64,000 bases of DNA from Kibdelosporangium banguiense (GCF_017876405.1 NZ_JAGINW010000001.1:881203-945202), one strand, 5' to 3'. Counted from the first letter of the stretch, positions 25,193 through 34,757 are shown. Translations and numbers: made by a program. Notes: generated by a model from the sequence alone, not told the origin.

Positions 25193-25831
25193 ATGGCACT
25201 CAACAGTGCCCTTGTGCGTGTCGCCGGAACCGGCGAAATCTCCCTGGCCAAAGCAGGCACCCCGGAACCCACAGACGCCACCACCCCACTACCGGCCGCA
25301 TGGACCGGCCTTGGACTGTCCACGTCGGACGGCGTGACCGTGCGACGGTCGGTGGACAAGCAAGGCACCGAGCATTGGCAGCAACTCACTCCGGCGCGCT
25401 ACATCTACCAAGGTCAAGAGTTGACCGTGGCCTCGACGTTCCAGGAGTCCAAAGCGGCTGTGCTGGGCGTCTATTTCGGCGGCATGACCTTCACCGAAAC
25501 CGCACAGGGCAGCAAGAAGTACCGCGCCGAGATCTCCAGCGTCCCCCGCAGCGACGTCCGCGCGTTGTGCGTGGACTGGACGGACTTCATCAGCGACACC
25601 GAGATCTACCACCACCGGCTCTACCTGCCCCGCGCGGAAGTCTCGGAAACCGAGGACGCCCAGTGGTCCCGCGCCCAGGAAAACCGGTGGGGCATGACCT
25701 TCGCGGCACTCGCGCCCGTCGGCGGGTCCACCATGCTGGGCGTGTGGCTTACCGACGACCCCGCCGTGCTGGCCACCCCGCCCGCGCTCACGGCAGACGA
25801 CACCCGAACTGCAAAGGAGAAACCCGAGTGA
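25193..25831 (+). CDS. Major tail (tube) protein
   Basis: 212 residues from ATG 25193 (GGAGG 11 bases upstream). ALVRVAGTGEISLAKAGTPEP and AWTGLGLSTSDGVTVRRS, then KYRAEISSVPRSDVRALCVDW, match actinophage tube proteins. Overlaps the chaperone gene by 4 bases (GTGA). Confidence 0.85.
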   Translation: MALNSALVRVAGTGEISLAKAGTPEPTDATTPLPAAWTGLGLSTSDGVTVRRSVDKQGTEHWQQLTPARYIYQGQELTVASTFQESKAAVLGVYFGGMTFTETAQGSKKYRAEISSVPRSDVRALCVDWTDFISDTEIYHHRLYLPRAEVSETEDAQWSRAQENRWGMTFAALAPVGGSTMLGVWLTDDPAVLATPPALTADDTRTAKEKPE

Positions 25832-26103
25832 GCACCAGCCAACGCGCCGAAGCAACCCGCAAACCCGCCACCGCACATGGTCCAGCGGTGATGTGGCGGG
25901 GCAAGCGGTTCACACTGCCCACCCCCGCCGCGATGCCGCTGGAAGCCCTGGAAGCCGAGGAGGACGGCAAGCACCTGACCGCGCTCAAGCTCATCCTCGG
26001 CGCCGAACAGTACGCGACATTCCGGACCTCGGCCGCCACGGCGGCCGACGCCGAGGACTTCTCCGCACAGGTGATGAAGGAGCTGGGCCGGGGAAATCCC
26101 TAA
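25828..26103 (+). CDS. Tail assembly chaperone, short form (G)
   Basis: 91 residues from GTG 25828. WRGKRFTLPTPAAMPLEALEA and HLTALKLILGAEQYATFR fit tail chaperone G. Ends at 26103 unless ribosomes slip at GGGAAAT (26091-26097). Confidence 0.85.
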   Translation: MSTSQRAEATRKPATAHGPAVMWRGKRFTLPTPAAMPLEALEAEEDGKHLTALKLILGAEQYATFRTSAATAADAEDFSAQVMKELGRGNP

Positions 26104-26519
26104 CGGTCGCCCGCCTGGTGGGCGACGAGACCACGGCCGCCGCGCTGGAAGTCGATTTCCTCGCCTACGGGGTGGATCTGCTCGACCTCTACCGGGGCCG
26201 ATTGTCCTTCCGGCGGGTCTGCGCCCTGGTCGAGCACCTGCCCGACGACGCGGCGGTATGGCGCACGGCCGGGCCGCAGGCCGGCTGGCCACGCACGGAC
26301 TACCTCCTCGTCGCGCTGGAACGGCGGGTGACCCTGTTGTGGGCGACCGTGGCCGCCGCGTTCGGGCACAACCCGACCGAACAGCAGCTGGCCAGTCCGC
26401 TCGACGCGCTGACCGGCCACAGTGACCGGCCTGCCGTGAGCGGGGGTGATCCTCCGGGGCCAGAAACCAAGAGCCTTCGCGAGATGGCACGGATGATGCA
26501 CAACGGCCAAGAGTTCTAG
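25828..26519 (+). CDS. Tail assembly chaperone, frameshift product (GT)
   Basis: After slipping back one base at 26091-26097 the reading continues GKSLTVARLVGDE... to 26519 (SLREMARMMHNGQEF), about 231 residues in all. The extension (FLAYGVDLLDLYRGRLSFRRVCALVEHL) is typical of the T part, which binds the tape measure. Order tube-G-GT-tape measure is standard, though a 830-base gap with an extra gene separates GT and tape measure here. Confidence 0.85.
26091..26097 (+). promoter_or_regulatory. -1 ribosomal slippery site GGGAAAT
   Basis: The zero-frame codons are GGA (26092-26094) and AAT (26095-26097), preceded by G, giving the canonical X-XXY-YYZ arrangement. Slipping gives GGG-AAA, then TCC. 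The zero-frame stop (TAA) follows six bases later. Confidence 0.85.
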
Positions 26520-26561
26520 GCATGTACCGCTGCTGTAGATCACGTTCGACCGTTAAGCCGC

Positions 26562-26589
26562 GAGCCCGGCCGCCTGTTCGGCCGGGCTC
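26562..26589. terminator. Terminator hairpin after the tail chaperones
   Basis: GAGCCCGGCCG (26562-26572), six-base loop, exact complement (26579-26589). It lies 43 bases after the GT stop and would limit read-through into the reverse gene and tape measure, or end the leftward message. Confidence 0.7.
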
Positions 26590-26627
26590 TATGCACGATG
26601 TTGCGACTGAGAACGGCGGCACCTTGG

Positions 26628-26654
26628 TTGCGGTCCCGTTCAGTAGGACCGCAA
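26628..26654 (-). terminator. Hairpin downstream of the secreted-protein gene
   Basis: Nine-base arms TTGCGGTCC (26628-26636) and GGACCGCAA (26646-26654), loop nine bases. About 145 bases after the stop of the leftward gene at 26800; probably its terminator. The rest of 26520-26799 shows no gene. Confidence 0.5.
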
Positions 26655-26799
26655 GGACGTCGCTTACCTTGTAGCCGCTGCGCGACGTGCGAATATGCGT
26701 GGCCACGGCTCAGGCATCCCTCATCAGGACTGTAGAAGTTGCGCCGCCGCGATCAGAATTCCGTTCGGCTCTAAGCGGATTCGCTGCCGAACGACCGGA

Positions 26800-27105
26800 T
26801 CAGCAGAAGTACTGCGCGAGAACGTACCCGGAATACGGAGAGTTGATCTGCCACCAGACCCCGTCGCGGTAGTCGACGACGTTGACCGTCTGGTAGCGGT
26901 ACACGAGTCGTCCGGTGGGTGAGCCGCCAGGGACGTAACGCACGTCGACGTCGTTGGCGTAGCACAGCGTCCTTACTACTTGCACGGAAACGTCTGCTGT
27001 ACTGGTCTTCGTTGTCGCCACGTCGGCCGTCGCGACCGAGTTCAGCGAAGCGAGAAGCCCGAGTGCGGCAAGCACCGCGAAGGCAAGGAGCTTGAGCCTG
27101 TTCAT
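26800..27105 (-). CDS. Small secreted SH3-like protein (moron)
   Basis: 101 residues from ATG 27105, with GAGAGG 6 bases upstream. Signal peptide at residues 1-26 (MNRLKLLAFAVLAALGLLA..ATA) followed by a compact strand-rich domain with two Cys (TLCYANDVDVRYVPGGSPTGRLVYRYQTV and AQYFC at the end), resembling bacterial SH3-like exported domains. Placed against the lytic direction between chaperones and tape measure, with hairpins downstream. Likely made by the lysogen; role outside the cell unknown. Confidence 0.7.
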   Translation of the reverse strand: MNRLKLLAFAVLAALGLLASLNSVATADVATTKTSTADVSVQVVRTLCYANDVDVRYVPGGSPTGRLVYRYQTVNVVDYRDGVWWQINSPYSGYVLAQYFC

Positions 27106-27353
27106 CCAAATCCTCTCGTAAGGAACTGGTTTCCCCGGCAGACCGAACCTGCCGCCTCGCAAGAAGATAGAGAACACCTAACGCCGTGAAGCCTTACTTG
27201 TACGGCTTTCCATCGAATGGAGCATGCGCTGTCCGGTCTGCCGCAACAGATCGCTGGAGAAGATCCCTAGCAGCTACTCACCCTTCACGGCCATGACTAA
27301 TCCATAAAGGACAGATCTTCTGGCTATGCCGTAGTCAATAAAGGTTTACACGG

Positions 27354-30284
27354 ATGGTGGTCGCCATCACCACCACCGTCGGTCACGCGTACTTGAAGAT
27401 CATGCCGAGCCTGCAAGGGCTTGGCCGTCATCTACGTGACCAGATCCGCGACTCCGAACGCACGGCGCCCGCGATCTCGTTGACTGCGCAGGTCCAGACC
27501 GCGCTGCTGCGTGAGCAGTTGCGGGTGGCGGCGCGGGAGGGTGACCAGACCGCGATCCGGCTGTTGGCCGAGTTGGACGCGATTCCTGCGGAAACCCAGT
27601 TTCAGCGGCTGTTGCGGCGCCTGTCTGGCAAGTCGGTGGACGTCAAGGTCAACGCTGACCGCTCGGCGTTCTCCCAGATCGCGGGCGTGCTCGGCGCGGT
27701 GTCGGGTGCGACCGGTACGGCCGCGCTCGGGTTTACCCGCATGGCGGCCACGGTGGGCGCCGCGACGCTGAAGTACGCGGTCTTGGCCGCCGGTATCGGG
27801 CAGGCCGTCGCAGCGTTGAGTGCGGTCGGCAGTGCGGCGGTCACCGCGTCTGGGTCGCTGTTGCTGATCCCTGCTGCGGGCATCGCGGCGGCCGTGGCGA
27901 TCAACACAGCGAAACTCGGCATGCGGGGCTTCTCCGAGGCCCTCAAGGAATCAGACCCGGCGAAGTTCGCCGAAGCCATCGGGAAACTCGCGCCCGCAGC
28001 GCGAGACACCGCGCTCGCGGTGCGCTCGCTGGCGCCTGCCTGGAGCGAGCTGCGGCTGGATGTGCAGCAGCGGCTGTTCGCTGGTCTGGGCACGCAAGTC
28101 CGGGACCTCGGCGCGCTCTACCTGCCGGTGTTGCGCACCGGGCTGGGCGAGATGGCCGAGAGCCTCAACGCCGGTGCCCAAGGGTTTGGGGCGTTCGCCC
28201 GCGAATCCCAGACCGTCGCGGACCTGCGGACCATTCTGGACAATTCTGCGACTTCGATGGGCTCGCTGTCCCAAGCGGTCCAGCCCTTCCTGCGCGCGTT
28301 ACGGGACATCGCGGCCGTCGGGTCAGGGTTCCTGCCCGGGTTCGCCGCCAGCATCGGCGAAAGCGCGCAGCGGTTCGCCGCGTTCATCGCCCACGCGCGG
28401 GAAACCGGGCAACTGAAGGAATGGATCTCCCAAGGGCTCTCAGCGCTGGGCGAGCTGTTCACGATCCTGGGCAACCTCGCCCGGATCGTCACGACCGTGT
28501 TCGCCGCCGCCGACGCCGGCGGCGCGTCCCTGCTGTCCACGCTCAGCGCGGTCACCGGAAGCGTCCTGGCGTTCCTGCGGTCCGCCGAGGGGCTGGGCGC
28601 GCTCCAGCAGATCTTCGGCGGGCTGCGGGCGATCGGCGAAGGCCTGCGCCCGGTCTTCGCCGAGCTCGGGCCGCTGCTGGTCAACTCGATCGCTCCGGCG
28701 ATCGCCCAGCTCGGCCCGATGCTCGGCCAGGCGCTGGGATCGCTGGCGCCCGCCATCGCCCCGTTGGGGCAGATCATCGCCGCCCTGGCCCCGGTCCTCG
28801 GCTCGGTGGCGCAAGGATTCGCGGCTGTTCTCGTGCCCGCGGTGCAAGCGCTGGCGCCCATCGTGCAGGCGTTGGCGCCCGCGCTGTCGGAGGTTGCCGG
28901 GCTACTTGGTGGCGCGATCGGCGAGGCGATCCGCGCCGTGGCCCCGGCGTTGCAGGAACTGGCGAAGGCTGCCGCGCCGCTGATTGTCCAGTTTGGTCAG
29001 TTGCTGGCCGAGGCGTTCCGCACGGTCGGCCCGATCTTGGCGCAGTTGCTGACCGCGCTGACACCGATCATCACCCAACTGGGCGGGGCCTTTCTGCAAG
29101 CCCTCTCGGCCGTGCTGCCGGTCCTCGGCCAGTTGGCGCAGGTGTTCAGTCAGGTGTTCCTGGCCGCGCTACAGCCCTTGTTGCCGGTCCTGCCGGTGAT
29201 CGTCCAGGTGATCACCCAGCTGGCTGGGGTGGTCTCCCAGGCGCTCTCGGCTGCCGCGCCGGTCCTCGCGCAGGTCGGCGCCCTGCTGGGGCAGATCCTG
29301 GCGCAGGCGATCACCAGCCTGGTCCCGATCATCCCGCCCCTGGCGGAAGCGTTCCTGTCCGTGGTGGCGGCGTTGTTGCCGTTGTTGCCGCCGCTGCTGG
29401 AACTGATCTCCACGCTGCTGCCCCCGTTGACGGGGCTGGTTGTGGCGTTGGCCCCGGTGATCACAGGCGTGGCGGGCACGTTCGCGTCGCTGGTGACGGC
29501 GGTCGCGCCGTTCATCATCCAGTTGGCAGAGTTCCTGATCCCGATCATCGGTGACCTGCTGACCGTGGTCACCGACGTGTTCACCGGTATCGGCAAGATC
29601 ATCGGCGGCGCCATGCAGGCGATCAAAGGCGTCATCGACATCGTCATGGGCGTGATCTCCGGCGACTGGTCACGCGTCTGGACCGGAATCAAGGACTTCG
29701 TGTCCGGGATCTTCGGCGGCATCCTCCAAGGAGCCGCCGACGCCATCGGCGGCCTGGTCGGGTTCTTCGCCGGTATCCCGGGAAGGATCCTGGGTGCCCT
29801 CGGTGATCTCGGCTCGCTGTTGCTGGAAGCCGGAAAGAACATCATCCGGGGCCTGGTCGACGGCATCACCGCCGGGTTCCGCTGGGTGCGAGACAAGCTC
29901 GGCGAGCTGACCGACTGGATCACCGACTGGAAAGGCCCACCCGCCCGCGACCGCGTCCTGCTGGCCCCCAACGGCCGGTTGATCATGCGCGGTCTGCTCA
30001 CGGGTCTGCGGGACGAGGAACCCGCGATCCGCGACTACCTGACCAACCTCACCACCACCCTGCCAGACACCGCCCAGCCCGCCACCAGTTCCGGCTTCGG
30101 CACCACCGGGCCGCAACCAGGCACGCCAGGCGCGATCACGGGTCCGGGAACCGATCCGGCCCTGCTGGCCGACGCGGTCACCGCCGGGGTCCTGGCCGCG
30201 TTGGACGGCGCCCGCCTGCAGGTTGACGGCGCCGGAGTGGCCCGGCTGGTCAACACCGTCAACGCCCGCAACGCCCGAAGGTGA
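27354..30284 (+). CDS. Tape measure protein
   Basis: 976 residues, longest phage gene. AAAGG lies 9 bases before the ATG. Hydrophobic stretches at residues 110-190 and a long Ala/Leu/Pro-rich region (residues 400-720) with recurring units such as APAIAPLGQII, APVLGSVAQG, LAPALSEV. The end has DWKGPPARDRVLLAPNGRLIMRGLLTGL, a common tape measure C-terminus. Sets tail length (about 0.15 nm per residue predicts roughly 145 nm) and aids DNA entry. Confidence 0.92.
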   Translation: MVVAITTTVGHAYLKIMPSLQGLGRHLRDQIRDSERTAPAISLTAQVQTALLREQLRVAAREGDQTAIRLLAELDAIPAETQFQRLLRRLSGKSVDVKVNADRSAFSQIAGVLGAVSGATGTAALGFTRMAATVGAATLKYAVLAAGIGQAVAALSAVGSAAVTASGSLLLIPAAGIAAAVAINTAKLGMRGFSEALKESDPAKFAEAIGKLAPAARDTALAVRSLAPAWSELRLDVQQRLFAGLGTQVRDLGALYLPVLRTGLGEMAESLNAGAQGFGAFARESQTVADLRTILDNSATSMGSLSQAVQPFLRALRDIAAVGSGFLPGFAASIGESAQRFAAFIAHARETGQLKEWISQGLSALGELFTILGNLARIVTTVFAAADAGGASLLSTLSAVTGSVLAFLRSAEGLGALQQIFGGLRAIGEGLRPVFAELGPLLVNSIAPAIAQLGPMLGQALGSLAPAIAPLGQIIAALAPVLGSVAQGFAAVLVPAVQALAPIVQALAPALSEVAGLLGGAIGEAIRAVAPALQELAKAAAPLIVQFGQLLAEAFRTVGPILAQLLTALTPIITQLGGAFLQALSAVLPVLGQLAQVFSQVFLAALQPLLPVLPVIVQVITQLAGVVSQALSAAAPVLAQVGALLGQILAQAITSLVPIIPPLAEAFLSVVAALLPLLPPLLELISTLLPPLTGLVVALAPVITGVAGTFASLVTAVAPFIIQLAEFLIPIIGDLLTVVTDVFTGIGKIIGGAMQAIKGVIDIVMGVISGDWSRVWTGIKDFVSGIFGGILQGAADAIGGLVGFFAGIPGRILGALGDLGSLLLEAGKNIIRGLVDGITAGFRWVRDKLGELTDWITDWKGPPARDRVLLAPNGRLIMRGLLTGLRDEEPAIRDYLTNLTTTLPDTAQPATSSGFGTTGPQPGTPGAITGPGTDPALLADAVTAGVLAALDGARLQVDGAGVARLVNTVNARNARR

Positions 30285-30288
30285 GGTG

Positions 30289-31122
30289 ATGTCTGTGTCA
30301 GTGTTCTGGCTCGGCCCCATCGGGGCGTTGCGGGCCTTGCCCTCCCCATCCCTGGGTGCCGGACCGGAAGCCACCAGCACCCGGTTCGGCACCGTCCACC
30401 GCTCGCTGTCGGGGCGACCGACGGTGGATCGGCTGGGGATCAAACGGACCTGGTCATTGACCTGGCCCTACCTCGATCCGGACACCCACGCCTACCTCGA
30501 TGCCCTGCACCTCGGGTTGATCACCGGTCCGGTGTGGCTGGTCGACCCGCAACGGGTCAACCAGTTGGGCGTCCAGGCTGCCTCGGCGGGGTCGGCGCAC
30601 CACAGCACCGACGGGTTCACTGCCACTGCCGGAACCCTGGCCTGGTCGCCCAGTATCCGGGCAGGTGCTCCGGTGGATGGCGGGATCTCCTGGAGCGTGC
30701 CCGCTGAAGGTGGACGGTTGGAAGCGAGTGGGCATGTCCCCGTGCCTGATCTGTTGCCGGTCACGTTCTCGGTGTTCGTGGCCGGTGCGCGGCCGGTCCG
30801 GCTGACCGTCACCACCCAGAATCCCAGCGGCATCCCCGTGTCCGTCATAGACAGTCCGCCGATCCTGCCCGGCACGGCGGGAACTCGGGCCAGTCTGGTG
30901 GTGACGCCGGCATCTGGGGTGGCCGCGTGTCGCGTCGCGATCACCGCGCCAGCCGACACGTCCACCGTGATCACCACGGGCGCGTGGCAGATCCAGCCCG
31001 GAAGCATGCCGTCCCCGTGGCGGCCGGGCGGCGGGACCGCCGTGGTGATCGTGGAATCCCTGCGCGTCGCTTATCCCGTGCCTGGCTCGTATGCCACCAC
31101 CGCGACCCTGCTGGAGGTCTAA
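30289..31122 (+). CDS. Distal tail-like protein
   Basis: 277 residues from ATG 30289 (AAGGTGAGG upstream). FWLGPIGALRALPSPSLGAGP and RTWSLTWPYLDPDTHAYLDAL are typical of actinophage proteins following the tape measure. The C-terminal half (residues 115-270) reads as a beta-sandwich carbohydrate-binding-like domain. Stop overlaps the next ATG. Confidence 0.65.
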   Translation: MSVSVFWLGPIGALRALPSPSLGAGPEATSTRFGTVHRSLSGRPTVDRLGIKRTWSLTWPYLDPDTHAYLDALHLGLITGPVWLVDPQRVNQLGVQAASAGSAHHSTDGFTATAGTLAWSPSIRAGAPVDGGISWSVPAEGGRLEASGHVPVPDLLPVTFSVFVAGARPVRLTVTTQNPSGIPVSVIDSPPILPGTAGTRASLVVTPASGVAACRVAITAPADTSTVITTGAWQIQPGSMPSPWRPGGGTAVVIVESLRVAYPVPGSYATTATLLEV

Positions 31123-33380
31123 TGCAGGCCCCCGACGATCTCGACCTGGCCGCCGCCGTCGAGGCGCCCGAACGCGCACCGCGAGTGCGGTTGCTGGCTG
31201 ACTGGGACCGTGACCAGTCCTTCGACCACCCCCTCACTGACCTGTCCACTGTGGTGGATGAGATCAGTGTCGAACGCGCGTTGACCGGGGACCTCCCGCC
31301 AGAGACCACGCTGATCGAGGGCTACGCCACCGCGAAACTCACCGCCCGCGTCTCCGGACACCGCCCGGACGACCCGCGCGACGTCGCCCGCATGCTCTCG
31401 CCGATCCGGGCCGACAGCCCGCTGTTCGGCAAACCCATCGTGGACGTCCCGGTCCGCTGTGACCTCGGGCTCACCACGCCAGCCGGGGAACGGATGCTGC
31501 GGCAGTTCACCGGCACCGTCCGGCGCCTGGACGTCACCTCGGCGACCCGCACCGTGGAGCTGGAAGCACTCGACCCGGCCGAACAGCTGCGCGCCCCGGT
31601 CACGTTGCCGTTGTACGCCGAACGCGTCGATACCTACTACAGCTACACGACCAGATATCACGCCTATACCAACACCCAATGGCTCGTGGACTTTTGCTTG
31701 CGGCGCAACGGCATCTACTTCAGCCCGCCACCACGCCCGACCACGATCTGGGCTGTGACAGGACACGGTTCACTCGCCCCCGACATCGGCAACAACGCCC
31801 AGTTGGCGGCCGAGTCGTTCGTCGCGCCCGACACCCCGTTGTTTGTTCCCGGCCGCTACGGGCTGGCCGCCAACGGCGGACCGGACCTCTACGCGGAGGC
31901 CACCTACAACTCTGCCGTGTCCGGCTACGACATGCGCACCCCGCACACGCTCGAACTCCTGGTCAAAGCCGGTGGCAGCAACACCTTTCATGCGCGCTCG
32001 AATGGAAGCCTGCTCACCGTAAGGTCCCGGTTCGCCACCGGAGCCGGGCACTCGGTCGAGATCGCCATCAGCCCCACCGGGCAACTCCTGGGCCGGATCT
32101 ACACCACCACCAGCGTGCAAGGCTCCTTTAGCGGCCCGAGCATCACCGGTCCCGCCGCGTGGCATTCGGTCGGGTTGTGGCTGTGGGTCAACCAGCAGAG
32201 CCGGATCATCACCTACGCCTGGCAACTCGACGGCGTCACCACACCGATCCAGACCGCACAAGGCAACGCGCTGGTCAGCTTCGACGCCAATCCCCGCGCC
32301 GAAGTCAAAGTCGCACTGTCGCTTCCCGTGCAGTGCCTGCAGATCAGCACCGGGCCACCCACCGGCCCGCCCGCGAACTGGGGCGCCGTGCACACATCCC
32401 AGGCCGACCTGGACACCGGCCTGAACTGGCTGACCGGCCTGCCCGACGTGCACAACGCCGACTCCTGGGACATCATCCGGCAAGCCGTCGCCGCCGAATA
32501 CGGCCTGGTCGGGTTCAACGAGATCGGTCGGTTCTTCTTCCGCACCAGGACATCCGCACAAACAGCGACGGATACCGCTGCTGTCGGGCGCACGCTCACC
32601 GCTGCGGTCTCACTGGCCGACCTGCGGGTGTCGACCAGTATCGACAGTGTCCGCAACCAGATCACCGCCGCGATCACTCCGCGCCTGGAGGTCAGCAGCC
32701 CCGTCACCGTGTGGCAGACCACCGCCCCCGACGAATACATCGTCGCGGAGAACACCACCGTCAGGGTCCTGGTCACGATGCCGCACCGGGTCAAAACCTC
32801 CTACGCCACCCTGACCAATGTGCCCATCGCGAACTGGACCGACACCGCACCAGCCAGCGGGTTCTGCCCCATTTCCACCGCCGGGTCCTACATCCCATCC
32901 GGCGTGTTCATCACCGTGGAACACGAAGACGACGAATACAGCTTCTACCTGCGTATCCGCAACACCAGCACCCTCCCCATCATGTTCGCGACCGGTACCC
33001 GACCCGCGCTGCGCGTCGCGGGCATCGACAGCATCGAGATCCCACCGATCCAACACTCCCGCACCAACCCGGCCTCGGCCACAACCTGGGGCAGCCGTGT
33101 GCTGACGTTGCCGGACAACCCATTCCGGCAACGCATCGACACCGCCGACACCGTCTCCGCGCTGCTGCTGGCCGACCTCGCCAACCCCGTCCCGGTACTC
33201 GACGACATCCCCGTCACCGGCGACCCCCGCACCCAACTCGCCGACCTAGTCACCCTGCACGACCCCGACGGCCTCGGCGGACCCATCCAAGGCTCCGTCA
33301 TCGGCATCCGACGCACCTTGTCTGACACCAGCGGCCTGGCCGACACCCTCACCATCCGCGCCCGCCGCCTGTCCGGGTGA
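31122..33380 (+). CDS. Minor tail / baseplate protein with lectin-like insertion
   Basis: 752 residues from ATG 31122, overlapping the previous stop by one base. The first 170 residues (RVRLLADWDRDQSFDHPLTDLS, later FTGTVRRLDVTSATRTVELEALDP) and the last 250 (AAVSLADLRVSTSIDSVRNQITAAI) resemble phage tail hub proteins. The middle, roughly residues 235-410, has HTLELLVKAGGSNTFHAR...WHSVGLWLWVNQQSRII, like a LamG/concanavalin fold that could bind cell-surface sugar. Candidate host-recognition protein. Confidence 0.65.
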   Translation: MQAPDDLDLAAAVEAPERAPRVRLLADWDRDQSFDHPLTDLSTVVDEISVERALTGDLPPETTLIEGYATAKLTARVSGHRPDDPRDVARMLSPIRADSPLFGKPIVDVPVRCDLGLTTPAGERMLRQFTGTVRRLDVTSATRTVELEALDPAEQLRAPVTLPLYAERVDTYYSYTTRYHAYTNTQWLVDFCLRRNGIYFSPPPRPTTIWAVTGHGSLAPDIGNNAQLAAESFVAPDTPLFVPGRYGLAANGGPDLYAEATYNSAVSGYDMRTPHTLELLVKAGGSNTFHARSNGSLLTVRSRFATGAGHSVEIAISPTGQLLGRIYTTTSVQGSFSGPSITGPAAWHSVGLWLWVNQQSRIITYAWQLDGVTTPIQTAQGNALVSFDANPRAEVKVALSLPVQCLQISTGPPTGPPANWGAVHTSQADLDTGLNWLTGLPDVHNADSWDIIRQAVAAEYGLVGFNEIGRFFFRTRTSAQTATDTAAVGRTLTAAVSLADLRVSTSIDSVRNQITAAITPRLEVSSPVTVWQTTAPDEYIVAENTTVRVLVTMPHRVKTSYATLTNVPIANWTDTAPASGFCPISTAGSYIPSGVFITVEHEDDEYSFYLRIRNTSTLPIMFATGTRPALRVAGIDSIEIPPIQHSRTNPASATTWGSRVLTLPDNPFRQRIDTADTVSALLLADLANPVPVLDDIPVTGDPRTQLADLVTLHDPDGLGGPIQGSVIGIRRTLSDTSGLADTLTIRARRLSG

Positions 33381-33433
33381 CGTCTCGATTCTCGCGGTCC
33401 CATCGAGCGAATCGTGAGGAGGTGACTCCCTGC

Positions 33434-33730
33434 ATGGACGTGACCGGATTCGGGATTCTCGGAACACTGGTCGTGGTCATCGGCTACCTGCTCATCGCCA
33501 ACCACCGCGACCGCACCACCTACCAGCGCGCAATGCGGCAACGCGACAACGAGCACGCCGCCGAACTCACCGCCCTCCGCAAGGCACACAAGGAAGATCT
33601 CACCAGCCTGCGCACTCGACTGTCCACACTGGAAGACCGTTTGGCAGAGCTGGAAACCGAGCTCGACCACGAGCGCGACCTACGCCGCGCAGCCCAAGAC
33701 GACGCGGCAGCAGCCCGCCGCCGCCTCTAA
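33434..33730 (+). CDS. Membrane-anchored coiled-coil protein
   Basis: 98 residues from ATG 33434, chosen because GAGGAGGTGA lies 10 bases upstream. Membrane segment at residues 6-22 (FGILGTLVVVIGYLLIA), then a coiled coil (LRTRLSTLEDRLAELETELDHERDL). Sits just before the endolysin, so it may be a spanin-like or holin-accessory protein; equally a tail-fibre chaperone is possible. Confidence 0.6.
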   Translation: MDVTGFGILGTLVVVIGYLLIANHRDRTTYQRAMRQRDNEHAAELTALRKAHKEDLTSLRTRLSTLEDRLAELETELDHERDLRRAAQDDAAAARRRL

Positions 33731-33734
33731 CCCC

Positions 33735-34757
33735 ATGCACGCCCCGACCGGCCCGGCGCCATCACGCCGTGACCGGTCCTCGGCATGCCCAAGAAAGGAC
33801 AAGACCCTGACCGACTACGGCATCGACGTATCCCACTGGAACCGCGTCAACGACTGGAACGCGGTACGCGGCAACAACATCACCTACGCATCCATCAAGC
33901 TCACTGAGTCCACGATCATGGTCGACCCGGCGGCCGGCGGCCACATCGCCGGAGCACGCGCAGCGGGCATCCGGCCTGGCGGTTACCACTTTGCCCGCAA
34001 TCTCGATGTGGACGCGCAGGCCGACCGGTTCACCGACAACCTCAAGCGTCACGGCCTGCTCGACGCCGGGTCACTGGCGCCGATGCTCGACATGGAAGCC
34101 GCGGAACTACGCGGCAACGCCGACGCGTTCGTGCGCGCGTTCATCCGCCGCTACCGCATCGCCACGGGACAGTCCAAGATCCTCGTCTACGCCAACCTCG
34201 ACTGGTACCGCAATGTCCTTCACCCCGACCAGTGGGCCGACGACAACGTGTACCTCTGGATCGCCCGCTACAACGGCGACCCCGGCAACCCCGGATGGAC
34301 ACACCCCCGCCTCGCGCTGCACCAGCACACCAGCACCGGCCGCGTGCCTGGCATCCCCGGCAATGTCGACCGCAACGCCACCATCGGCACCTACACCCTC
34401 GACACACTCACCCTCGGCGGAACCAACGCACCACCACCCCCGCCCGCACCGGGCGGCGACACCTACACCGTCGTAGCCGGTGACACCCTGTCCGGCATCG
34501 CGCAGAGGTTCGGCACCACCTGGCAGGAATTGCAGCGCATCAACGGCATCCCCGACGCCAACCGCATCTTCCCCGGCCAGGTCCTCAAGATCCGAGGCGA
34601 CGCGCCACCAGCTGCCCGGACCTACACCGTCGTGCGTGGCGACACCCTCTCCGGCATCGCCGCTCGACACGGCACCACCTGGCGCATCCTCCAGCAGATC
34701 AACAACATCCCCAATGCCAACAAGATCTTTCCTGGACAAGTCCTGCACCTGCCCTAG
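33735..34757 (+). CDS. Endolysin: GH25 lysozyme with two LysM domains
   Basis: Conserved sequence begins TDYGIDVSHWNRVNDW, with catalytic acids in IDVS and MLDMEAAEL (DxE) of GH25 muramidases. A Pro-rich linker (PPPPPAPGG) follows, then two LysM modules (TYTVVAGDTLSGIAQRFG... and TYTVVRGDTLSGIAARHG...). The ATG at 33735 has no ribosome site; AAAGGA lies 8 bases before an in-frame CTG at 33807, which starts exactly at the GH25 domain, so the true start is probably CTG 33807. Cuts peptidoglycan at lysis. Confidence 0.9.
   Translation: MHAPTGPAPSRRDRSSACPRKDKTLTDYGIDVSHWNRVNDWNAVRGNNITYASIKLTESTIMVDPAAGGHIAGARAAGIRPGGYHFARNLDVDAQADRFTDNLKRHGLLDAGSLAPMLDMEAAELRGNADAFVRAFIRRYRIATGQSKILVYANLDWYRNVLHPDQWADDNVYLWIARYNGDPGNPGWTHPRLALHQHTSTGRVPGIPGNVDRNATIGTYTLDTLTLGGTNAPPPPPAPGGDTYTVVAGDTLSGIAQRFGTTWQELQRINGIPDANRIFPGQVLKIRGDAPPAARTYTVVRGDTLSGIAARHGTTWRILQQINNIPNANKIFPGQVLHLP

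Noticed and set aside
25621..26706. Leftward 361-residue frame over the tail chaperones
   Set aside because: Antisense to three tail genes; Arg/Pro-rich with no motif.
28421..29554. Rightward 377-residue frame inside the tape measure gene
   Set aside because: Arg/Gly/Ala-rich shadow frame of the tape measure, common in high-GC DNA.
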